A stretch of 64,000 bases of DNA. Source: Flabesymbios commensalis (Eukaryota > Annelida > Polychaeta > Terebellida > Flabelligeridae). Position numbers and translations under genes: made by a program. Shown here one piece after another: positions 57,867 to 64,000 of this stretch. Positions within the stretch are counted from its first letter, which is position 1; every line of letters begins with the position of its first letter. Under the pieces are notes generated by a model. That model made no database searches. It was not told the origin of the DNA and saw nothing but the letters and a program-made list of their open reading frames with translations. Where the stretch lies: positions 54,383,085 to 54,447,084 of the forward strand of contig OZ024909.1 in assembly GCA_964017125.1 (NCBI GenBank), written 5' to 3'.

Positions 57867-57960
57867 CCAGCTAACACGAGGTATTCACCAAATGTTGGAG
57901 TCAGGTTGTGCCAGCGTCGCAGACGCTGGCCCAACCTGACACCAACATTGGGTGAATGTC
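57867..57960. repeat. CCAGCAAAC hairpin family, copy with CAGCGTCGCAGACGCTGG centre
   Basis: CCCAGCTAACACGAGGTATT, then ATTCACCAAATGTTGGAGTC, AGGTTGTG, centre CCAGCGTCGCAGACGCTGG, and CCCAACCTGACACCAACATT, GGGTGAAT. Stem of about 37 bp with few mismatches. Confidence 0.85.
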
Positions 57961-58470
57961 TCTTCCTTCTGGTCAGTCGGCAAAGATCCAGATTCCAGCA
58001 AGCCTGGGGACATTGCCAGGCCACTTCTACCCCCTATCCCTTCTCCGTGCCATCCCAGTGTTCCATTCCCTGTGTTTCCCTTCAAGACGCGAGACACATT
58101 TTCTCCACAAGAGTGACACTGATAGCGATAATCCATTTGGGTGAAGCGCTGGGCTGCCTCCGTACTGTCCGTGTGGCCATTTGCTTTGGTGTTCAAGGAA
58201 GCAGTGCCAGACCAGAACATGGTCACGCTTCTTGCCAGTCGCCAGGGTCCCCGGTCCCTCGGGGCAGAAGATACTCTGCGCTCAAAGGACGCTCACGACT
58301 CTTTTTTGCTCACAGCTCGGACCTATCTTTAGGCTTATAGCCTGTGCTCGTGACAATTTGTACGTTATACCAGCAAGACAAAAAAATCATATCCACAATC
58401 GTGTTTGAATATTCACATTAGAAACTAGAGTCAGTAATAGACTTCAAACTCCCCCCTCTGTGATTATGTA
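57961..58470. other. No recognisable gene
   Basis: Balanced composition with overlapping open frames on both strands (for example 57,906-58,340), none with a known domain. Possibly the body of an unrecognised repeat. Confidence 0.4.
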
Positions 58471-58600
58471 TTAGATCCGGATCGATCGTAATCCGGATCA
58501 TCACCAAAATTCCTTGGCCCTAGACACAAATATTTTTAAAAATTCTGGATTCGGATCGTAATCCGGATCCGGATCGTAATCTTGATCATTTCCAAAATTT
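58471..58600. repeat. GATCCGGATC-rich repeat
   Basis: ATCCGGATCGATCGTAATCC, GGATTCGGATCGTAATCCGG and ATCCGGATCGTAATC within 130 bp. A degenerate dispersed repeat of unknown family. Confidence 0.5.
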
Positions 58601-59540
58601 AACGGATTGATCATTTGCATCTGATAATTATGATCCTTGACCCAAAAAAATGTAACGTCTTAATAATTATCACGTTGTGGGACGCTTCTATGTCGTGGTG
58701 CTAAGATAGGTATAGCCTATATATATATAGCATCACGATTAGATCAGTTTACAGAACAATAGTATAGTAGGCATATACAAATGTTGATGCAATTGCGTAA
58801 CACTAATTGGATTTCAGACAAACGACGTAGATTTAGCCTACCTTTTAAAGGCATGGTTGCCGTCATGTGCGAGAATGCGATGCCTGACGGGTCTTGTCAA
58901 GTTAAAAAAAATCAAAAAATTCTAGAAAAACTCGGATTGTCACACATCAATTTTTTTAAAACATGTACGAAAAACACACACAAAAAATACACACAACGTT
59001 TAAACCTTATGCTAATCGGCTTTTTTTTGTAGGCTATTTGCCTGGTTCATAGAAGATTCACGATATGAAAGTTACATTCTTCGCTCTGTGAAAGTAGGCT
59101 TACCCGATTTATACAATTTGTGGATGTTTACGTTTGCATGACATGGGATGGTTCGCTACGATGCGAACCTAGAACCCTTAATAATGCTTTTCGTTTCTGA
59201 GAATGTGTCCTGAGAGGGGTAAATACGAGCGGGAAAAGGCGGTGCTTGCTTATTATCACCACTGGATGCGGCAAAATTAGCATACCGCCTGTAGCGCCCC
59301 GGGTGCCAGACACAAGAAACATACACTTTGCAAAACACCCCTCAGGGTGGAGCAAGACACGAGACACAAAAGGGAAAGGTTCGATACGGGGAGAAGTGGT
59401 CTGTGCGTGCCCCAGAACGCGGGATTAATCCCCGGGGGCAGATTAACGTGCCTTAACCCCACCATACTAAGCCGTGCTGATACCACTGCAATGGGTGCCG
59501 CATATGATTATGGATAGCAGCACGCTGAGGTTTACAGAAT
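58601..59540. other. No recognisable gene
   Basis: No coding signal that I trust. GGGATTAATCCC (59,421-59,432) with nearby GTTAAGGCACG on the minus strand is vaguely tRNA-like. Confidence 0.4.
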
Positions 59541-59633
59541 ATACGAGACGTTGGCCCAATGTTGGCTTAATGTTGAGCCAGCGTCGCAGACGCTGGCACA
59601 ACATTAAGCCAACATTGTGCCAACGTCTCGTAT
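59541..59633. repeat. CCAGCAAAC/GTTGG hairpin family, near-perfect 93-bp copy
   Basis: ATACGAGACGTTGGCCCAAT, GTTGGCTTAATGTTGAGCC, centre CAGCGTCGCAGACGCTG, GCACAACATTAAGCCAACAT, TGTGCCAACGTCTCGTAT. The arms pair over about 45 bp with two mismatches. This is the best preserved copy of this subfamily here. Confidence 0.9.
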
Positions 59634-59886
59634 TTATTACGGTCAAGGTGGCACTGAAAGGTATCTTGCCCCAGGGCGACAGTCCCAGAGTTACACGCAC
59701 GCACTCTTTTGTTATAGAAGTTACTTATTTCTGAGGAAGCTATTTAGAGGTAGGCTGAAGTTTCATCTGTGTTTTCCATAACTTGAAAACTGAAGACTAT
59801 GATTTTGGGGTGCTGCTGACATGTCCTGCCATGTCCTGGGTAACATAGGCCACTACATGTTGAACATTAAACACGTCACAATAATG

Positions 59887-60117
59887 TCAACCCTTTGACT
59901 TCTAGGCCGGGGTGCATGCCAGGATCCAGATATACTGGTGTAGGAGTTCTTTTTTTCGTCATTTGAAGCTGGAATTGCTAACGCAATTTCCAGCTTCAAA
60001 TGACGAAAAATACATAAATGTAGTATATATTTGACGAAAATTTGTGTCATTTTATGGTTACGTTCATTGACGAATGACGACGGAAATTTCCGTCATGTAT
60101 GGTAGTGAAAAGGTTAA
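59887..60117. mobile_element. TTAA MITE, 231 bp, copy 1
   Basis: Borders TCAA (left, mutated) and TTAA, with ends CCCTTTGACTTC and GTAGTGAAAAGG. Contains the palindromes CGTCATTTGAAGCTGG plus mate, and GACGGAAATTTCCGTC. It is about 95 percent identical to the inverted copy at 61,028-61,258. Confidence 0.85.
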
Positions 60118-60496
60118 ATGAACAATATTCTGTGAAATGCAGTGACATCACCGATTTTTTTTTGAATGACTCCTCAGTGAAAATAATGTTATATAAGCCC
60201 TCCTCCCCCATACTTCATTGTATTAGGTGAAAACTTTGTCAAGGCTATTGAGTTTCACAGAATTGTCACTGCTCAGCGATACAGAAAATAGCCTTTGTGT
60301 GCGTACAAATATACCGTATACCGTGTTGTTATATCAAAAATGACACTTCCAAAAGCTAAGTAGATCCGCCTGTGTAGGAGATTAGAAACACAAACCATCA
60401 CCATCGTGATCATGATCAAATACAGATGGGGTTCGCTGATACATCATCACCATACATGGCATGCTCTTCTCCATCATGGCTGACAAAAACCAGCAA

Positions 60497-60590
60497 GCAA
60501 ACCAGCAAAAATAAGACGTTGGCTCAAAGTCTTACCAGCATCAGTAAACGTTGGCAAATCATATGGCCAGCGTCTCGCGCCTGATGTGCC
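60497..60590. repeat. CCAGCAAAC hairpin family, decayed copy
   Basis: GCAAACCAGCAAAAATAAGA, CGTTGGCTCAAAGTC, GTAAACGTTGGC, GGCCAGCGTCTCGCG. The terminal CCAGCAAA and GTTGG words are present but pairing is poor. Confidence 0.45.
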
Positions 60591-60680
60591 ACGAAGTGAG
60601 ATTAAAGGGCTCTTTTCCAGCGTGGGTGTGTAAATCGTGAACGGATTAATTAATTGATGGATGCTCGAGTATTCTGCTTT

Positions 60681-60744
60681 GCGAAGCCAAAAAGGCAGTA
60701 TCTGCTTACTTTACAAGTAAGCAGATACTGCCTTTTGGCTTTGC
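60681..60744. repeat. GGCAGTATCTGC hairpin, perfect copy
   Basis: GCGAAGCCAAAAAGGCAGTA, TCTGCTTACTT, TACAAGTAAGCAGATACTGC, CTTTTGGCTTTGC: a ~64-bp hairpin with almost complete pairing. Degenerate relatives at 34,514 and 37,019. Confidence 0.85.
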
Positions 60745-61027
60745 AGATTAGTATTGTTTTCATGGCAAAACTGGTGACACTGCCATGTAGGCCTACCCTG
60801 TGCACCTGGGTACTGCAGGAGAGGGCTTCAGAGAAAAGTAACATAGCAGATATTATGAGAAAAATCTTATTCTTTTTGCTGTGTGCTACAACTTATTTAA
60901 TGTAGCTGATGGGATAAACAGATTATTTTGTGTACGCTTGAAATAAATATAGCCTAATAATTATGTTATTTAACAATATTTTTTGACTGCATGCGTCCAA
61001 AAACTGCAGCAGATGTTGTAGTAAGTA

Positions 61028-61258
61028 TTAACCTTTTCACTACCATACATGACGGAAATTTCCGTCGTCATTCGTCAATGAACGTAGCCATAAAATGACA
61101 CAAATTTTCGTCAAATATATACTACATTTATGTATTTTTCGTCATTTGAAGCTGGAAATTGCGTTAGCAATTCCAGCTTCAAATGGCGAAAAATAGAACT
61201 CCTACACCAGTATATCTGGATCCTGGTATGCACCCCGGCCTGGAAGTGAAAGGGTTAA
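61028..61258. mobile_element. TTAA MITE, 231 bp, copy 2 (inverted)
   Basis: TTAA at both borders, ends CCTTTTCACTACC and GGAAGTGAAAGGG. Exactly the same length as copy 1 and in opposite orientation, 910 bp away. Non-coding, piggyBac-like by target and termini. Confidence 0.9.
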
Positions 61259-61576
61259 GTATTAAGTATTATTAAAGTAAATATATAGTAGTAAATCAAG
61301 TATACTGTGTTCACTGTTTGTGCTCAGGAGCAAACATAAAAGGTAACAAATAATCCAAATATATTGAAAAAATGATGGTATGTAAAGATATTATCATGCT
61401 TATATTAGAAAAAAGAATGCAGCGTAGCCTATTTATATAAAAAAAAATTCAATTTGAGATATATTTAGACAACTTGGCATAGCGCTCTGGACTGAAATGA
61501 AAAATAAATGCGGGCACCGTCTGAACGTCTCATGCACTGCAGAACCTGATTGGGAATTCAGAATTCAAAACAATGA

Positions 61577-61632
61577 CCAGCAAACACAAAACATTTGTAA
61601 GACATTTATACAAATGTTTTGTTTTTGCCGGG
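61577..61632. repeat. CCAGCAAAC hairpin family, short copy
   Basis: CCAGCAAACACAAAACATTT, GTAAGACATTTATACAAATG, TTTTGTTTTTGCCGG. This shows the family's ends (CCAGCAAACACAA...) most clearly. Confidence 0.75.
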
Positions 61633-62393
61633 TGACTGAGTCTGAGTGCTGTGCGTGGATCAGATGACAATAGTTAATTATGTGAGAGTGTAAATCGTGA
61701 ATGGATTGATTAATTAATAAAGAGATATTCGGGTATTGTTTCCACGGTCAAACAGATCACACTTTTGTTTTATTCCCAGGTGAGAGCTGGAAATTATATG
61801 TGATTTGAATTGTCAAATCTTTTTTTTTAATGGCTAGAAGTTGTGGATCCTATGCATCAGGCTCGCCCACAAAGAGGATACAGGTTTGTCTGTTATCTCG
61901 GGTTTTAAGATTATTGAATAATAGCTTCTACTATGCCCTTATAACTGTACTTATTTTCAGGTCTCTAAATGGAAATTTAAATGTTGAACATATAAGACTA
62001 GAAGGTACGATAATCATCGAGCGAAACAAAACACCTACCAATGCTATAATTATTATTATGTATGTAGTTTACGCTCTCTGTCTCATTGGTGACCTTTTTT
62101 CTATTTAAAAACTTTAATGTCATATATAGATTTAGATTAAATGATATGAAGTTTAAATTTAAAACAATTTCTAGCCTTTTCTAGGACTACTGATATTGCT
62201 GATGCACAACAATCTGAAAATGAGACTGACTGAATGTTTCTATTTGTTTAAGATACGTTATCACTTCCTATAAGAACTAATCCACACCAGTCAAAAAATG
62301 AAAAGACACCGAGAAGTTGAAGTTGTTAAAAAAAAAATTAATTAATAATAAAAAGTTATTAACTTGAATTAAAGATCACAAGTTTATGCAGTG
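61633..62393. other. No firm gene
   Basis: 61,686-61,735 (GTGTAAATCGTGAATGG, ATTAATTAAT) repeats a phrase at 60,628-60,655 in direct orientation. A 92-codon plus frame (61,830-62,108) has a hydrophobic C-terminal segment but no recognised family. Confidence 0.4.
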
Positions 62394-62690
62394 TACCACG
62401 TCCCGTTTAAAGGTGTCTATAAATTCACATCACAATGTTTATAGTAAGAAAACATAATGTATGCCGTCAGGTGCACTTTGAAAAATCAGCAGTCTACTCT
62501 AGCCTGAAAAATTATTACATTAAAAATGAAACATTACCACTTCCCGTTTAAAGGTGTGTATAAATTAGGTGTGTATATTTTCACATCACAATGTTTATAG
62601 TGAGAAAACATAATGTATGCCGTCAGGTGCACTTTGAAAAATCAGCAGTCTACTCTAACCTGAACGATTATCACATTAAGCACGAAATAT
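62394..62690 (+). repeat. Tandem duplication, ~140 bp
   Basis: 62,394-62,530 and 62,535-62,690 share TACCACKTCCCGTTTAAAGG, CACATCACAATGTTTATAG, AAAACATAATGTATGCCG, CAGCAGTCTACTCTARCCTG. High identity suggests a recent event. The second copy has a ~17-bp insertion. Confidence 0.85.
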
Positions 62691-63267
62691 TATCGGCACA
62701 ACATCGAGTCAAAACCTGTGCCACCGGCCCAATGATATACAATATGTCTGGCCAATAAAGAGTTTGAAAAGAAATTAAAACGTAAATATTCATAAAAAGG
62801 ATAGCCAGATGTTGAATATGGACTGCATGTGTTGCATGGGACCTGTTCCTACAGTACTAAGCAAAAAAACAATAGAACTACATGTATGTACAAAGGGGGA
62901 CAGTTTCCAACCAACACAAGGGGTAGGCAACGCATTAGCTGGTTTACAGCTGGCAACAATATACCGACATTGGGTAAGCTTGTTTTGCTTGCTCGGTTGT
63001 TCATGAATGACCTAATTCAAGCTTACAGACCACATTTTTCTTTTCGAATTAAGATAGAGCGTTAGCGGGCAGATAGAGAATTGAAAAGACGCATGTGACA
63101 GTGTTTACCTCAATTTGTAAGACCTCATACAGAAATCATTGAATCTCAAACCAGGAACTTCTATCTGTCATTATTATTCATTATCGCCTTGAGCCAACTG
63201 TAATTCAAAGCTCTGGGAATGTTTGTCTACGGTGGAGTGGTCAGTCACGAGTTCAAGTGGGAACCAT
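62691..63267. other. No recognisable gene
   Basis: Nothing coding that I can support. Confidence 0.45.
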
Positions 63268-63336
63268 TGTTAAACACTGGGCCAGCGTTGTGAACAATGC
63301 GCCAGCATTAACCCAGCATTTGACCAGCGGCTCTCG
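63268..63336. repeat. GTTGG/CCAGC hairpin, decayed copy
   Basis: TTGTTAAACACTGGGCCAGC, GTTGTGAACAATGCGCCAGC, ATTAACCCAGCATTTGACC, AGCGGCTCTCG. Repeated CCAGC words and weak pairing. Confidence 0.45.
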
Positions 63337-63860
63337 TCTCCTGTCTGGCCAGCTTGACCATAAAGATGGCCTTGATGACCTTTCACAATGGCCGGCGCAC
63401 CCTGCTTGACCGGTGTAAAGCCTTGGGTGACTGTTTGCTGCCATCCTGGTGCCTTGCCTAATTACCCTATACGCTCACGCTAATGCTATTTTGTTGCCTG
63501 GTCGCCTCCGCAGCTCAGCCTCCTGATTTATTAATTTAACCACTGAGTGCCGTGGACAAATTTACAGAACAGAAGAACGCTTAAAAAGGCTAATTTGTGT
63601 GACAGTGATAAAATAATATAAAAGACAAGGTTAGGAGCTCCGAAAACTGCACCTTTATTTTATAATAATCACCCTGTGTTTACTTTTACAAATAAATGAG
63701 ATGAAATTTTAATCTGTCTTAGCCCATAGAGCACTGATGTCGACTACAGTAGACATTCTGTGATTTTATTAGCACCTCTATAACCAGTTGTTGAAAATAA
63801 AATATATCTTAAATCTTGAAACACTGATTATGCTGGGACCTAAATTTCACAAATTACCTT

Positions 63861-63923
63861 TATTTTCAGTCACTTGAAGTTGTGTATCGCGGTAGCGAGA
63901 CAAAACTTCAAGTGGGTGAAAAT
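63861..63923. repeat. Short dispersed hairpin, ACTTGAAG family, copy 4
   Basis: TATTTTCAGTCACTTGAAGT, TGTGTATCGCGGTAGCGAGA, CAAAACTTCAAGTGGGTGAA, AATA. Stem nearly perfect. The loop is inverted relative to copies 1 and 2. Confidence 0.85.
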
Positions 63924-64000
63924 AGAAATCGCATAGTTCAGAAATCTATGGTTAAGCTCGCTGGCTGGCCAATTTATCTAAAATTGGGATTTAAAGTATA

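Noticed and set aside
1-64000. LTR retroelements, endogenous viruses, Polinton-like genes, rRNA genes
   Set aside because: I looked for long direct repeats with integrase/protease/capsid-like frames and for rRNA signatures, and found none I could support.

Overview
The window is AT-rich animal DNA packed with repeats. It has no operons, no ribosome-binding-site-led genes and no convincing multi-exon gene. Three things point to a marine invertebrate: decayed DNA transposons, a tRNA-derived SINE and LINE, and many TTAA-flanked or hairpin mini-elements. The frequent word TAGGCCTA and the XPG-nuclease transposon would suit an echinoderm, hemichordate, cnidarian or amphioxus; this assignment is inference. 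A 200-base run of N shows that it comes from a scaffolded assembly.

Layout: 0-3 kb is mostly unremarkable, with two short hairpin elements and a G-rich minisatellite. 4-14.7 kb is a satellite district: arrays rich in AAGGTCA/TGACCTT alternate with blocks of a degenerate 21-bp unit whose centre reads CCCTTTAACGCC, and small transposons sit inside both. 16.1-17.5 kb holds a cluster of the 13-mer GTTACGTGATCAC. 18.3-19.0 kb is a terminal-inverted-repeat (TIR) element full of GGGGCACCATGG. 19.8-20.8 kb is an inverted pair around a minisatellite. 21.76-23.81 kb is a 2-kb TIR element with 5-bp target duplications, inserted in an AAGGTCA array.

The main feature is at 23,962-32,214: a decayed DNA transposon with ~260-bp TIRs and a 3-bp target duplication (CTA). 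It carries a gene with an XPG/FEN1-like nuclease signature and a C-terminal cysteine-rich domain, which fits the Academ superfamily. This gene has been hit by a dimeric tRNA-SINE (25,426-25,728, 12-bp target duplication) and by a second, 4-kb TIR element (26,411-30,395, 3-bp target duplication AAG). The second element's ends also start TAGTC.

33-64 kb holds many perfect or near-perfect hairpins belonging to several families, three ~360-bp fully palindromic TTAA elements, two inverted 231-bp TTAA elements, a 45-bp minisatellite, one plausible minus-strand coding exon (43,473-43,570), and a 5'-truncated LINE with a long open reverse-transcriptase frame (51,827 to about 53,745). The LINE sits in a CATCGCCGATG-rich region between 450-bp inverted arms. 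Most open frames in this window are by-products of repeats whose period is a multiple of three, and are not annotated as genes.
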